Source: Lachnospiraceae bacterium (GTDB lineage Bacteria; Bacillota; Clostridia; Lachnospirales; Lachnospiraceae). Taken from it: a DNA stretch of 64,000 nt. Below are positions 17,551-27,032 of this stretch, one piece after another (the first letter of the stretch is position 1; the number at the start of each line of letters is the position of its first letter). The stretch lies in NCBI GenBank assembly GCA_022791635.1, contig JAAVZL010000024.1, forward strand, positions 1 to 64,000, written 5' to 3'. The position numbers and the translations under genes were made by a program. The notes beneath the pieces are model-generated. The model was not told the origin of the DNA and did no database searches. It saw only the letters and a program-made list of their open reading frames with translations.

Positions 17551-19527
17551 ATGGCAGTAGGTGTATTAATGCCAAAAGCAGGAATCACGGTAGAGGAATG
17601 CATCATTACCGAGTGGCTGAAGAAAAAAGGCGACCATGTAAACGTGGGCGACATCCTCTTCACCTACGAGACAGACAAGGCATCCTTTGAGTGTGAGTCC
17701 ACAGCAGAAGGAGAGATCCTGGAAATTTTTTATGAAGACGGAGACGAAGTGCCCGTTCTGGTGAACGTATGCGCAGTAGGACAGCCCGGCGATGACATCT
17801 CCGGAATCAAAGAGGGAACCGCAGCCCCGGCAGAGGCAGCGCCCGCCCAGGCGGCAGCACCTGCGCCAGCAGCAGCACCGGCCCCGGCAGCCGCTTCCGG
17901 CCCTGTGGCCCAGGGCGTACTGATGCCCAAGGCAGGAATCACCGTAGAAGAGTGTGTGATTACCGAGTGGCATAAGAAAAAGGGCGATCAGGTCAACGTA
18001 GGCGACATCCTGTTCACTTATGAGACGGACAAGGCCTCCTTCGAATGTGAGTCCACCGCAGCAGGAGAGCTTCTTGAGATCTTCTATGAGGACGGAGACG
18101 AAGTTCCGGTTCTGATGAATGTCTGCGCCATCGGTCAGCCCGGCGACAGCATTGAAGGCCTGAAGGAAGGAACTGCACTGGCAGCGGCTCCCGCTCCCGC
18201 AGCAGCACCGGCCCCGGCGGCAGCGCCTGCAGCGGCTCCCACCGGTCCTGTAGCTCAGGGTGTACTGATGCCCAAGGCAGGAATCACCGTAGAGGAGTGC
18301 GTAATTACCGAGTGGCATAAGAAAAAAGGCGATCAGGTGAAGGTGGGAGACATCCTCTTTACCTATGAGACAGATAAGGCAGCCTTTGAGTGCGAATCTA
18401 CCGCAGAAGGAGAGCTCCTTGAGATCTTCTATGAGGACGGAGACGAGGTTCCGGTTCTGGTGAATGTCTGCGCTATCGGCCGTCCCGGCGACAGCATCGA
18501 GGGCTTGAAGGAAGGAACCGCTCCGGCAGCAGCACCGGCCGCGGAAGCAACTGTGGCAGCGGCAGCAGCACCGGTGGCAGCGGCCGCCCCCGCAGCGGCA
18601 ACCGGTCCGGCCAATCCGGATGCGAAGGTATCCCCCAGAGCCAGAATGGCGGCAAAGAACCTGGGCGTGGACGCCACTGCGGCAACGCCTACCGGACCTC
18701 ACGGACGGATTGTGGAGGCCGACGTAAAGGCATACGCAGCAAGCGTTCCGGCCCCGGCAGCAGCGCCCGCCCCGGCAGTAGAAGCACCGGCCGCTGTCGC
18801 AGAAGCAGCACCGGCTCCTGCAGCAGAAGTGGAATATGTAGATGTGAAGTTCTCCGGCGTGAGAAAGGCTACCGCAAAGGCAATGGTGAAGTCCTTGAGC
18901 ACCATGGCTCAGCTTACCCACTATCACACCTTCGACGCAACGGCATTGATGAACTTAAGAAAGCAGATCAAGGCCAACGGCGAGGCCATGGGAATGCCCA
19001 ACATCACCTTAAACGATATGGTAATGTTTGCAGTGTCCCGCATTATCCTCCATCATTCCGACCTGAATGCCATTATGCCTGAGGACAATGTGCTTCGTAA
19101 ATACACCAACGTACATCTGGGAATGGCTGTGGATACTCCCAAGGGCCTGATGGTTCCCACCATCTTTAATGCCAACAAGATGACTCTCTCCGAGCTGTGT
19201 GTGGAGGCAAAGCGTCTTGCTAAGATTTGCCAGGAGGGCAAGGCCACACCGGATATGCTGTCCGGCGCAAGCTTTACCGTATCCAACGTAGGCTCCCTTG
19301 GAGTAGAGATGTTCACACCCGTTGTGAATCCGCCTCAGGTAGGTATCCTCGGCGTCTGCGGCATCACCACCAGGGTGAAGGAAGTAAACGGCGAGATCAA
19401 GACCTATCCGGCTATGGGTCTCTGCCTGTCCTATGACCACAGAGCTCTGGACGGAACACCGGCTTCCAAGTTTGTGAAGGAGCTGTGCACAGCCCTTGAG
19501 AACATTTCTCTGCTGATGATGAAATAG
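17551..19527 (+). CDS. 2-oxoacid dehydrogenase E2 (dihydrolipoyl acyltransferase) with three lipoyl domains
   Basis: Core subunit of a pyruvate- or acetoin-type dehydrogenase complex, 658 residues. Three near-identical lipoyl domains (lysines about 43, 161 and 276, in ETDKASFE, ETDKASFE and ETDKAAFE) are joined by long Ala/Pro-rich linkers. A peripheral-subunit-binding domain starts near residue 360 (SPRARMAAKNLGVD). The acyltransferase domain follows, with the active-site HRALDG at His630 and Asp634. Most Gram-positive PDH E2 proteins carry one or two lipoyl domains, so three is at the high end. An AGGGA ribosome site precedes ATG 17551. The fused E1 gene follows after 68 bases. No E3 gene is in the window. 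Confidence 0.95.
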   Translation: MAVGVLMPKAGITVEECIITEWLKKKGDHVNVGDILFTYETDKASFECESTAEGEILEIFYEDGDEVPVLVNVCAVGQPGDDISGIKEGTAAPAEAAPAQAAAPAPAAAPAPAAASGPVAQGVLMPKAGITVEECVITEWHKKKGDQVNVGDILFTYETDKASFECESTAAGELLEIFYEDGDEVPVLMNVCAIGQPGDSIEGLKEGTALAAAPAPAAAPAPAAAPAAAPTGPVAQGVLMPKAGITVEECVITEWHKKKGDQVKVGDILFTYETDKAAFECESTAEGELLEIFYEDGDEVPVLVNVCAIGRPGDSIEGLKEGTAPAAAPAAEATVAAAAAPVAAAAPAAATGPANPDAKVSPRARMAAKNLGVDATAATPTGPHGRIVEADVKAYAASVPAPAAAPAPAVEAPAAVAEAAPAPAAEVEYVDVKFSGVRKATAKAMVKSLSTMAQLTHYHTFDATALMNLRKQIKANGEAMGMPNITLNDMVMFAVSRIILHHSDLNAIMPEDNVLRKYTNVHLGMAVDTPKGLMVPTIFNANKMTLSELCVEAKRLAKICQEGKATPDMLSGASFTVSNVGSLGVEMFTPVVNPPQVGILGVCGITTRVKEVNGEIKTYPAMGLCLSYDHRALDGTPASKFVKELCTALENISLLMMK

Positions 19528-19595
19528 ACCTAATTGAAAAGTTATCCGCACCAATCTGCGGAAAAATAAAAGGATATAAAAAAGGAGATAAAAAA

Positions 19596-22076
19596 ATGCC
19601 AAAGTCATTGTATGTCGATCCCGACAAAATGCGTGCTGAGGGAAAAATTACCTTTAAGGATATTCCCGTCAACGCCTACAAGAAAACCATAAAGGAGGAG
19701 ATGGAGGAAGGAAACTTCACAAAAGAAGATTTGCTTCGCATCTTCCGTGATATGACCATCTGCCGTGAGTTTGAGGATATGTTGAATCAGATTAAGACTC
19801 AGGCAAAGTATGCGGATGTTGAGACTACCTACCCGGGCCCTGCGCATCTTTCTCTCGGCCAGGAGGCCGCTGCCGTAGGTGAGGCCTATCTTCTGGGCAA
19901 GGAGGACTTTACCTTCGGAAGCCACAGAAGCCACAGCGAGATTCTTGCAAAATGCCTTTCCTGTATTCAGAAGCTGGATGACAAGGAGCTTCTGGACGAT
20001 ATGGAGAACTTCTTTGAGGGAAAGACCCTGAAAGCCATCAAGACCGTCAGCAAGGCAGAGGGCGATGTGAAAGAGCTGGCCATCGAATTTATCGTATACG
20101 GCGCTCTGGCAGAGCTGTTTGCCCGGGAGAACGGCTTCCACAAGGGACTGGGCGGATCCATGCACGCCTTCTTCCTTCCCTTTGGCGTGTACCCCAACAA
20201 CGCACTGGTAGGCGGCTCCGCAACCATTTCTACCGGCGCTGCTCTCTTTAAGAAATGCAACGATCAGGACGGCGTTGTAGTAGCCAACTTAGGTGACGGC
20301 TCCATGGGACGTGGTCCTGTGTGGGAGGCTCTTTCCTTTGCAACCATGGATCAGTACCGCACCCTCTGGGAGGAGGGCAAGAAGGGCGGACTTCCCCTGA
20401 TCTTCAACATCAACAACAACTCCTATGGCATGGGCGGACAGACCTGCGGTGAGACCATGGGCTACGGCGAGCTGGCACGTATGGGCGCTGGTGTCACGGA
20501 GAGTCAGCTTCATGCAGAGCGCGTGGACGGCTACAATCCCCTGGCAGTGATTGATGCCTACCGTCGGAAGCTGCCCCTGGCAAAGAGTGGTGAAGGCCCC
20601 GTATTCTTAGACGTGGTAACCTACCGTCTCCTGGGACATTCCACCTCAGACCAGAATGCATACCGGACCAAGGAGGAGATCGAGGCCTGGAAAGCTCAGG
20701 ATCCCCTGGTTACCTTCCGCAAGGCGATGGTAGATGCCGGTGTGGCAGAGGACAGCGAGTTCGAGGCAATCTGGGCGAAGACCAAGGAGAGGATGGCCCG
20801 CATCTGCCGTCTGGCAGCAGACAAAGAGGCTTCCCCCTACCTGGATTTCGACAAGGATCCCGGAATCGTAGAGCGCCTCATGTTCAACAACGAGAAGAAG
20901 CGCAATATGGATACCACCAGAGAGCCATCCGTGACAGGACCCAAGGAGAGCTGCAAGCGTTACACGGATATTCAGAAGAAGGTTCGCACCCACTATCTGG
21001 ACGGAAAAGAAGTAAGCTCCATGAAGCGTTACAACATCCGCGATGCGATCTTCGAGCCCATGTTCAATAAATATTATGAGGATCCCACACTCATCGCCTA
21101 TGGCGAGGACGTACGTGACTGGGGCGGCGCATTTGCCGTATACCGTGGATTTACAGACGTAATCCCCTACTCCAGACTGTTTAACTCCCCCATTTCCGAG
21201 ACGGCTATCGTCGGTACGGGTGTTGGTTATACCATGTGCGGCGGCCGTGCGGTGGTAGAGCTGATGTACGGCGACTTTATCGGCTGCTGTGGTGACGAGA
21301 TCTTCAACCAGATGGCAAAATGGCAGGCAATGAGCGCCGGCATTCTGAAGATGCCTCTCATCCTGCGCGTATCCGTTGGCTCCAAGTACGGCGCACAGCA
21401 CTCTCAGGACTGGACCTCCATGTGTGCTCATGTACCGGGACTTAAGGTTTGCTTCCCGGCAACACCCTACGAGGCCAAGGGTCTGATGCAGTCCGCACTG
21501 AACGGAACCGATCCGGTGGTATTCTTTGAGAGCCAGAGAATCTACGATATCGGCGAGAAGTTCCATGAGGGCGGCGTTCCCCAGGGTGAGTATGAGATTG
21601 AGTTCGGTGATGTGGACGTGATCAAGAGCGGCTCCGATATCACCATGCTGACCATCGGTGCAACCCTGTACCGCGCATATGATGCAGTCAAGGAGCTGGA
21701 GGAGAAGTACGGCCTCTCTGTAGAGCTTATCAACCTGCACAGCCTGGTTCCCTTGGATTACACCAAGATCCTGGAGTCTGTTAAGAAGACCGGAAAGGTG
21801 GTAATGGCCTCCGACGCCTGCGCAAGAGGAACCTTCCTGGACGAGGTTGCCAAGAACATAACCGAGCTTGCATTCGATTACCTGGATGCACCGCCGGCCA
21901 TCGTGGGCGCTCAGAACTGGATCACACCTCCCTTCGAGTACGATCACTACTTCTTCCCCCAGAAGGAGTGGATTCTGGATGCCATCAACGAGAAGCTCAT
22001 TCCTCTTAAGGACTACAAGCCGGTTACCAATGTGACGGCAGAGGAGCAGTTAAGAAAGCTGAAATTAGGAATTTAA
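19596..22076 (+). CDS. 2-oxoacid dehydrogenase E1, fused alpha and beta subunits
   Basis: A single 826-residue chain combining the two E1 subunits, which decarboxylate the 2-oxoacid with thiamine diphosphate and load the E2 lipoyl groups. The alpha part (about 1-450) has HLSLGQEAAAVGEAYLL, FGSHRSHSE, GLGGSMHAF and the ThDP motif GDGSMGRG starting near residue 233 with NINNNSYG. The beta part begins near residue 475 (RYNIRDAIFEPMFNKYYEDP) and includes IAYGEDVRDWGGAF and QDWTSM. E1 alpha and beta are separate genes in most Firmicutes. AAAAAAGGAG precedes the ATG; a terminator follows. Substrate (pyruvate, acetoin or a branched oxoacid) is not decidable by eye. Confidence 0.94.
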   Translation: MPKSLYVDPDKMRAEGKITFKDIPVNAYKKTIKEEMEEGNFTKEDLLRIFRDMTICREFEDMLNQIKTQAKYADVETTYPGPAHLSLGQEAAAVGEAYLLGKEDFTFGSHRSHSEILAKCLSCIQKLDDKELLDDMENFFEGKTLKAIKTVSKAEGDVKELAIEFIVYGALAELFARENGFHKGLGGSMHAFFLPFGVYPNNALVGGSATISTGAALFKKCNDQDGVVVANLGDGSMGRGPVWEALSFATMDQYRTLWEEGKKGGLPLIFNINNNSYGMGGQTCGETMGYGELARMGAGVTESQLHAERVDGYNPLAVIDAYRRKLPLAKSGEGPVFLDVVTYRLLGHSTSDQNAYRTKEEIEAWKAQDPLVTFRKAMVDAGVAEDSEFEAIWAKTKERMARICRLAADKEASPYLDFDKDPGIVERLMFNNEKKRNMDTTREPSVTGPKESCKRYTDIQKKVRTHYLDGKEVSSMKRYNIRDAIFEPMFNKYYEDPTLIAYGEDVRDWGGAFAVYRGFTDVIPYSRLFNSPISETAIVGTGVGYTMCGGRAVVELMYGDFIGCCGDEIFNQMAKWQAMSAGILKMPLILRVSVGSKYGAQHSQDWTSMCAHVPGLKVCFPATPYEAKGLMQSALNGTDPVVFFESQRIYDIGEKFHEGGVPQGEYEIEFGDVDVIKSGSDITMLTIGATLYRAYDAVKELEEKYGLSVELINLHSLVPLDYTKILESVKKTGKVVMASDACARGTFLDEVAKNITELAFDYLDAPPAIVGAQNWITPPFEYDHYFFPQKEWILDAINEKLIPLKDYKPVTNVTAEEQLRKLKLGI

Positions 22077-22121
22077 GCTCACGGCTGAATCGGTATGAAC
22101 TGAATAAAGAAAAATTTGACA

Positions 22122-22159
22122 GAGGTGCGTTTCCGATCATGGAGGCGCACTTCTTTTTT
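22122..22159 (+). terminator. Intrinsic terminator after the E1 gene
   Basis: GAGGTGCG / CGCACTTC stem (one G-T pair) with a 16-base loop, followed by TTTTTT. Confidence 0.85.
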
Positions 22160-22257
22160 GTTTGTATTCTACCCCAAAATTCGCTATACTGTTAAAATAG
22201 GAAGACAGAAGTTTCTTTTAAGACGACTGTTTTGGGAAGGCAGGTGCTTTAAGAAGC

Positions 22258-24564
22258 GTGCTAAGAACAGAAAAGAAATATAAAAAAAATCCATTCAGCC
22301 TGTTTTTTATTATGGTGCTTGTGGTGATCATCAGTGTCTCGGCAGGCTTTTCCTTTTTTTACTATCATGTTTATAACAGTTCCATGAAAAATGCGCTGAT
22401 TTCCAGGAGAGCCTCGGAGCTGCAGACCTCAGAGCAGTATCTGGATAACCTGTTTTCCGCTCTCATACGGCAGATGAATTCTCTGATGTTTGCCAAAGAG
22501 ATCTATCTGTGGGATGATTCTATGGTAGATTACACAAAATATCATGCAATTATGGATATTTTAAGAGAAAGCAAGGCCAAGCATTCCGCTATCCATTCGA
22601 TTTATGTGGTTTTTGAAGAGCGGGATCTGGTCTTGACCTCCAATGAGGGATATTTTACCCTGGACCGCTTTTACGATGATACCTGGAAGCTTTATGGGAC
22701 CAGCGAGGTTCAGATGCTTAGGGGAACAGATAAAATCGGAATTACAAAATCCCATCTCTTAAGGCCCAGGGCCCTCTACGATACGGATGTGGTCAGCCTG
22801 GTAGGGCAGGTGCGAAGCCAGGGGGCAAGTCTTCCGAATAAAAGCGCGGGATATATGGTAGTGAATCTTTCCAAAGATAAGATTGTTCAGGTGCTTGACG
22901 CCGAGAGCTGGGAGGGGAGAACCGGGGAGGACGAGGTAGCGATTCTGACAGCGGATAACGCTGTCATTTATGATAATACAGGAGGGCTTTTGGAAGCCTT
23001 CACCAGAGAAGAGCTGATAGAGCTAAAGGAAAGTGAGGACCATTATCTAAGCAAAAAAATAGACGGACAGACCTGGCTGTGCCAAAACATCTATTTTGAA
23101 AATACGGGCTGGTACATTCTGCGGCTCTCCGGGATGACGGAGGAGGCAGAGTCTGCGGTCTGGGCTAAGAATGTGATGATTATAGCGCTGATCATAGGGA
23201 TTTTGGCCATTGGGGTTGTTCTGATTCTCATCTGGAAGCAGGTGTATCTCCCCTATGCAAGGCTGACGGAAAAGCTGAAAAAAGGAGATAATGCCTTTGG
23301 AAATGTAGAAAGCATGGAATATCTGGAGGAATTGATTGCAAAGACTCTGGATACGAAGGAGCTTCTCCTGGAGTCTTATTTTGAGCGGGTGCTTTTGGGA
23401 GGCTGTAAGGGAGCAGAGGAGCCGGATGAGAAGATCATCCGGGTAAATGAGTTCGGGCTTCTTCTGATTCAAAAGAACGAGAGGGCTTCGGATCCGGAGG
23501 TGGGACATGCGGCGGCGAACGTACAGCTGACTGCTCTTAAGACCTGCATCAAGCAGTATATGATGGAAGAGCAAGCCGATATTTCCGTGAAGGAGTGCTA
23601 CTGTATCGGTATGACGGATATGCGGGTGGCCGTGATCCTGGAAACAAAAGAGGAAATCGGGACAGAGGCCATGGAGCTTTGCATTAAGATGCTCCCCGGG
23701 TATGTGTCCGCCCACCGAAACATTGATATTTCCATTGGCATCAGTGAAAAGCACCTGGGCACGGAAAAGCTGCACCAGGCATATCTGGAGGCCAAGGATG
23801 CTCTGGGGATTCATTACTTCTATCCTGAGCGGTGCCTCTTTTATTATGGAAAGACCTCCAAACTGAAACGGGACTTCTATATAGAGAACAGCGTGAAGGT
23901 GGATATGTTCACAAGCAATCTTTACCGGATGAACATAGAGGAAGCGAAGGACACTCTGGGAATGATTCTTACGGATCTCAGAAGAGAGCTGGAAAATGTG
24001 ATCTATTATAATCTGCCCAACTTTTTTTCCCGGATTTTCGAGCGGATTTACCGGGCTGTTCGCAATATGGGACTGGAACCGGAGCAATTCTTTGATCTGC
24101 CCATTCGCGACAGCGATAATTACTTTAATACCTGGGAATTTGACTCCATGGAAGAGGCAAAAGAGGCGCTCTACCGGATGCTGGATCAACTTCAAGCCTA
24201 TCAGAAGGAGCAGGGAGGCGCCCTTCGAAAGGCGAATAAGCAGTGGGCCAAGGTGATGCTGGAATATGTGGAGCAAAATTATGATAAGGGAATTTCCCTG
24301 GCGCAGATGGCGGAGGATTTGGGCCTGGATGAATCCTATCTCTCCAAACAATTTAAGGAAAAGGTTGGAGTATCCTTTATCCAGTATGTGACAAAATGCA
24401 GGATGGACAAAGCCAAGGAGCTCCTTTCGGACCCCTCCATGAAGCTTAAAGATATTGCGGAGCTTTTGGGAATGGGAAATGTGCAGAGCTTTATCCGCAC
24501 CTTTAAGAAATATGAGGGAATGACCCCGGGACAGTACCGGGAGAACGGGACTGCCTCTGAGTAA
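22258..24564 (+). CDS. Membrane-anchored AraC-family regulator with extracellular sensor domain
   Basis: A 768-residue one-component sensor-regulator. A transmembrane helix at about 15-38 (FFIMVLVVIISVSAGFSFFY) is followed by an extracellular region to about 300 that resembles a Cache-like sensor, and a second helix at about 305-327 (MIIALIIGILAIGVVLILIW). The cytosolic part ends in an AraC double HTH (about 665-768): GISLAQMAEDLGLDESYLSK and LKDIAELLGMGNVQSFIRTF. Such proteins sense external sugars or oligosaccharides and switch on adjacent uptake genes. It precedes the transport/GRE island. The start is GTG 22258, with a weak, distant ribosome site. Confidence 0.9.
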   Translation: MLRTEKKYKKNPFSLFFIMVLVVIISVSAGFSFFYYHVYNSSMKNALISRRASELQTSEQYLDNLFSALIRQMNSLMFAKEIYLWDDSMVDYTKYHAIMDILRESKAKHSAIHSIYVVFEERDLVLTSNEGYFTLDRFYDDTWKLYGTSEVQMLRGTDKIGITKSHLLRPRALYDTDVVSLVGQVRSQGASLPNKSAGYMVVNLSKDKIVQVLDAESWEGRTGEDEVAILTADNAVIYDNTGGLLEAFTREELIELKESEDHYLSKKIDGQTWLCQNIYFENTGWYILRLSGMTEEAESAVWAKNVMIIALIIGILAIGVVLILIWKQVYLPYARLTEKLKKGDNAFGNVESMEYLEELIAKTLDTKELLLESYFERVLLGGCKGAEEPDEKIIRVNEFGLLLIQKNERASDPEVGHAAANVQLTALKTCIKQYMMEEQADISVKECYCIGMTDMRVAVILETKEEIGTEAMELCIKMLPGYVSAHRNIDISIGISEKHLGTEKLHQAYLEAKDALGIHYFYPERCLFYYGKTSKLKRDFYIENSVKVDMFTSNLYRMNIEEAKDTLGMILTDLRRELENVIYYNLPNFFSRIFERIYRAVRNMGLEPEQFFDLPIRDSDNYFNTWEFDSMEEAKEALYRMLDQLQAYQKEQGGALRKANKQWAKVMLEYVEQNYDKGISLAQMAEDLGLDESYLSKQFKEKVGVSFIQYVTKCRMDKAKELLSDPSMKLKDIAELLGMGNVQSFIRTFKKYEGMTPGQYRENGTASE

Positions 24565-24600
24565 AAAAGATATTGGAAAAGGACAGCCCTTTGATACGGC

Positions 24601-24649
24601 AAAAGTGCAGTTGTTAGAGTCTTATGACTTCTGGCAGCTGCACTTTTTT
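24601..24649 (+). terminator. Intrinsic terminator after the AraC-type gene
   Basis: AAAAGTGCAG / CTGCACTTTT stem followed by TTTGCTG. It separates the regulator transcript from the catabolic genes. Confidence 0.8.
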
Positions 24650-24742
24650 GCTGTCTTTTTTGAGAATGAACCATTTTTATGGAATGATCAATTTTTGATA
24701 AGTCCGATTTTGGATCACAAATCTCAATTATCGAATATTGAT

Positions 24743-24794
24743 CATGCACATACAAGTTTGGTATAACCGGGGTAACACATGTGGAATGTGCATG
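24743..24794. promoter_or_regulatory. Inverted repeat upstream of the catabolic operon, possible operator
   Basis: CATGCACAT (24743-24751) and ATGTGCATG (24786-24794) form a 9-bp inverted repeat with 34 bases between the arms. A TATACT box lies about 25 bases downstream. The position suits an activator site for the AraC-type protein; no binding evidence exists. Confidence 0.4.
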
Positions 24795-24870
24795 AAAAGT
24801 ATCCTAAAAATTTTTCTATACTGTGCAAAGTAATGGAAGAAAAAGAAAAACTTGGAGAGAAGGTGTTGGA

Positions 24871-25836
24871 TTGAGTTTGGACATTATAACAATGGGTCCT
24901 CTTCTGGTAGAAATCATTCGAAAAGAGCTTAATTTGGAATTTCATGAGGCAGGCGTCTTTGAGGGACCCTTTGCCAGCGGCGACACACCGATTTTTATTC
25001 ACGCGGCCGCTTTGCTTGGAAGGAAGACGGGAATGATAGGAGCGGTTGGCGACGACGGATTCGGGAAATGTGTGATGGATAAGCTGGCAAGGGGCGGAGT
25101 GGATCTGACCTGCATTCAGAAAAAAGAAGGAATGCACACGGCGTCCACCTTTGTTTCCTACTATAAGGACGGCTCCAGGAAGTTTTTATACCATCTGGAC
25201 GGTTCCGGATCCGCAGCCTTTGACGCAAAGGCATATCCGGCGGAATATTTTAAGGGCTGCAAATGGATACATTACACAGGCTTTACCATGGAAGCGGCCA
25301 AAGGGTACCGGGAGGCGGTCTATCGCTCCCTGGAGCTTCTGGCTCCGGAGACAAAGATAAGCTTTGACCCCAACATCCGTCCGGAGATTTTCACGGCAAA
25401 GGAAATTCGTGAAATGTGCGAACCCATTTTGAAACGGGCAGATTTGATTCTTCCAAGCGGAGAGGAGGCAATGCTGTTTACCGGAGCCTCTACAGAGGAG
25501 GAGGGCTGCCGGCTTTTGGCAGAGGGCGGAAAGCTGGTGGTACTGAAAAGAGGCGCCGAGGGATCCCGGTTCTTTGCAGGCGGCGAGGTGATTGACGTGC
25601 CGGCCTTTGGGGCGGAGGAGGTGGATCCGACAGGAGCAGGCGATACCTTTGCGGCGGCGCTGCTTACGGCGCTCATAGAAGGGAAATCCGTCTACGATGC
25701 AGGAGTCTTTGCCAACGGAGCCGGAGCCTTTGCCGTGACAAGGAAGGGTCCCATGGAGGGAGCGCCCAGAAGAGAGCAGCTGGATGCATTTCTGGCATCC
25801 GGGAAAAAGATTTTGGATATTGCCGAATGGCAATGA
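24871..25836 (+). CDS. PfkB-family carbohydrate kinase
   Basis: A cytosolic kinase of about 322 residues that phosphorylates a sugar or related hydroxyl compound with ATP. PfkB features: GPFASGDTPIFIHAAALLGRK, GAVGDDGFGK near the N-terminus and the anion-hole/catalytic signature DPTGAGDTFAAALLTAL near the C-terminus, with the general base Asp in GAGD. The best start is TTG 24871 after AGAAGGTG; an upstream GTG at 24823 lacks a ribosome site. It is the first gene after the AraC-type regulator and 71 bases before the binding protein, so its substrate is probably what the ABC transporter imports. Confidence 0.9.
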   Translation: MSLDIITMGPLLVEIIRKELNLEFHEAGVFEGPFASGDTPIFIHAAALLGRKTGMIGAVGDDGFGKCVMDKLARGGVDLTCIQKKEGMHTASTFVSYYKDGSRKFLYHLDGSGSAAFDAKAYPAEYFKGCKWIHYTGFTMEAAKGYREAVYRSLELLAPETKISFDPNIRPEIFTAKEIREMCEPILKRADLILPSGEEAMLFTGASTEEEGCRLLAEGGKLVVLKRGAEGSRFFAGGEVIDVPAFGAEEVDPTGAGDTFAAALLTALIEGKSVYDAGVFANGAGAFAVTRKGPMEGAPRREQLDAFLASGKKILDIAEWQ

Positions 25837-25907
25837 CGGTAAGATTTTGGTTCCCAAAGGGGGATTAAAATAAAACGAAAACCCAAAAGGGGAAAAGGAG
25901 GATAAAA

Positions 25908-26936
25908 ATGAAAGGAAAAAAATTACCGGGGCTGTTACTTGCAGTGGCTATGATCACATCCATACTGGCAGGATGCGGCGGAAAGAAGGAGGAGGCGCCG
26001 GCGCCTGCTCCGGCCGAGACAGAGACGGAAAAGCCGGCTGAGGAAGAGGGAGCAGAGGCCGTGGACGAGGCGGCAGGGGAAGCCGGAAACACAGAGGGCT
26101 TAAAGATTGGCCTGTCCGTTTACGATCTTGCCAATCCCTACTTTGTATCCGTTGCAAACGGAGCTCAGGCAAAGTGTGACGAGCTGGGAATCGAGCTGAT
26201 TATCGACGATCCCAAGTCCGATGCAGCGGCACAGGTAACGGCCCTTGATAACTTCATCACCATGGAGGTAGACGCCATCATCGTATGTCCTCTGGATACG
26301 GCAGCCTGCGAGAGCGTGGTGAAGGAAGCGAAGGATAAGGGGATCGCCGTGATTTCCCAGTCCAGCTGTACGGAAACCCACGATGTATGGGTATCTGCAG
26401 ACGAGTACAATATGGGATATGTCTGCGGAGGCGGTGCGGCTGACTGGATCGTGGAGAAATACGGCGCCGATGCAGAGATTACCTGCGCTGTGCTTGGATG
26501 GGATCAGATTTCCACTCAAATTGCCCGGGGAGACGGTATGGAGGACGCCATTCGCGAGAAGTGTCCCAATGCGAAAATTATCCGCCAGGACGCAAATACG
26601 ACTGCCCATGGACAAAGCGTAGCTGATTCGCTTCTCCAGGCAAATCCGGATTTGCAGGTGGTTGTCTGCATCAATGATGCAACCGGAATCGGCGTTTACT
26701 CGGCTGTTCAGGCAGCAGGCAAGGACAATGATGACTTCTATATCGGAAGCATTGATGCTACGGATGAGGCGATTGCACAGATTCAAAAGGGCGGCGCCTA
26801 TCGGGCAAGCGTGGATTTGATTCCCTATGAAAACGGCGGAATCGATGTAGAGCTGGCAGTGCAGCTCATCCATGGGGAGTCGTTGGATGACACCTATGTA
26901 ATTCCCGCACAGCTGATAACGGCTGAGGATCTGTAA
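25908..26936 (+). CDS. Sugar ABC transporter substrate-binding lipoprotein (ribose/LacI-like)
   Basis: A 342-residue extracytoplasmic binding protein. The signal peptide ends in the lipobox LAGC (ITSILAGCGGK), followed by a Glu/Pro/Ala-rich linker to about residue 60. The periplasmic-binding-protein type I fold follows: IGLSVYDLANPYFVSVANGA, then AIIVCPLDTAACESVV and ISQSSCTETH. This belongs to the RbsB/XylF-like group binding sugars, polyols or related compounds. AAAAGGAGG precedes ATG 25908. A strong hairpin follows and separates it from the ATPase gene. The ligand is unknown. Confidence 0.92.
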   Translation: MKGKKLPGLLLAVAMITSILAGCGGKKEEAPAPAPAETETEKPAEEEGAEAVDEAAGEAGNTEGLKIGLSVYDLANPYFVSVANGAQAKCDELGIELIIDDPKSDAAAQVTALDNFITMEVDAIIVCPLDTAACESVVKEAKDKGIAVISQSSCTETHDVWVSADEYNMGYVCGGGAADWIVEKYGADAEITCAVLGWDQISTQIARGDGMEDAIREKCPNAKIIRQDANTTAHGQSVADSLLQANPDLQVVVCINDATGIGVYSAVQAAGKDNDDFYIGSIDATDEAIAQIQKGGAYRASVDLIPYENGGIDVELAVQLIHGESLDDTYVIPAQLITAEDL

Positions 26937-26966
26937 AGACATAGAAAGGCAGACGCAATCAATCCG

Positions 26967-27010
26967 GAAGTATCCCGAAAGCAGAAAACAAAGGGCTTTC
27001 GGGATACTTC
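26967..27010 (+). terminator. Hairpin between binding-protein and ATPase genes (attenuator)
   Basis: Perfect 16-bp stem GAAGTATCCCGAAAGC / GCTTTCGGGATACTTC with a 12-base loop and only a short TT tail. Such hairpins usually give partial termination or 3' end protection and keep binding protein in excess over the membrane complex. Confidence 0.65.
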
Positions 27011-27032
27011 TTAAGATGAAAGGTGAGTGAAT

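Noticed and set aside
17551..18510. Tandem repeats suggesting a CRISPR array or minisatellite
   Set aside because: The units are 340-370 bases, in frame and encode lipoyl domains; this is a protein-level repeat.
17566..18927. 453-codon minus-strand frame rich in Cys, Gly and Arg over the E2 gene
   Set aside because: Composition reflects the complement of Ala/Pro-rich linkers and repeated lipoyl domains; no ribosome site or family match.
20646..21947. 433-codon minus-strand frame over the E1 gene
   Set aside because: Antisense shadow of a strongly supported gene; no domain recognised.
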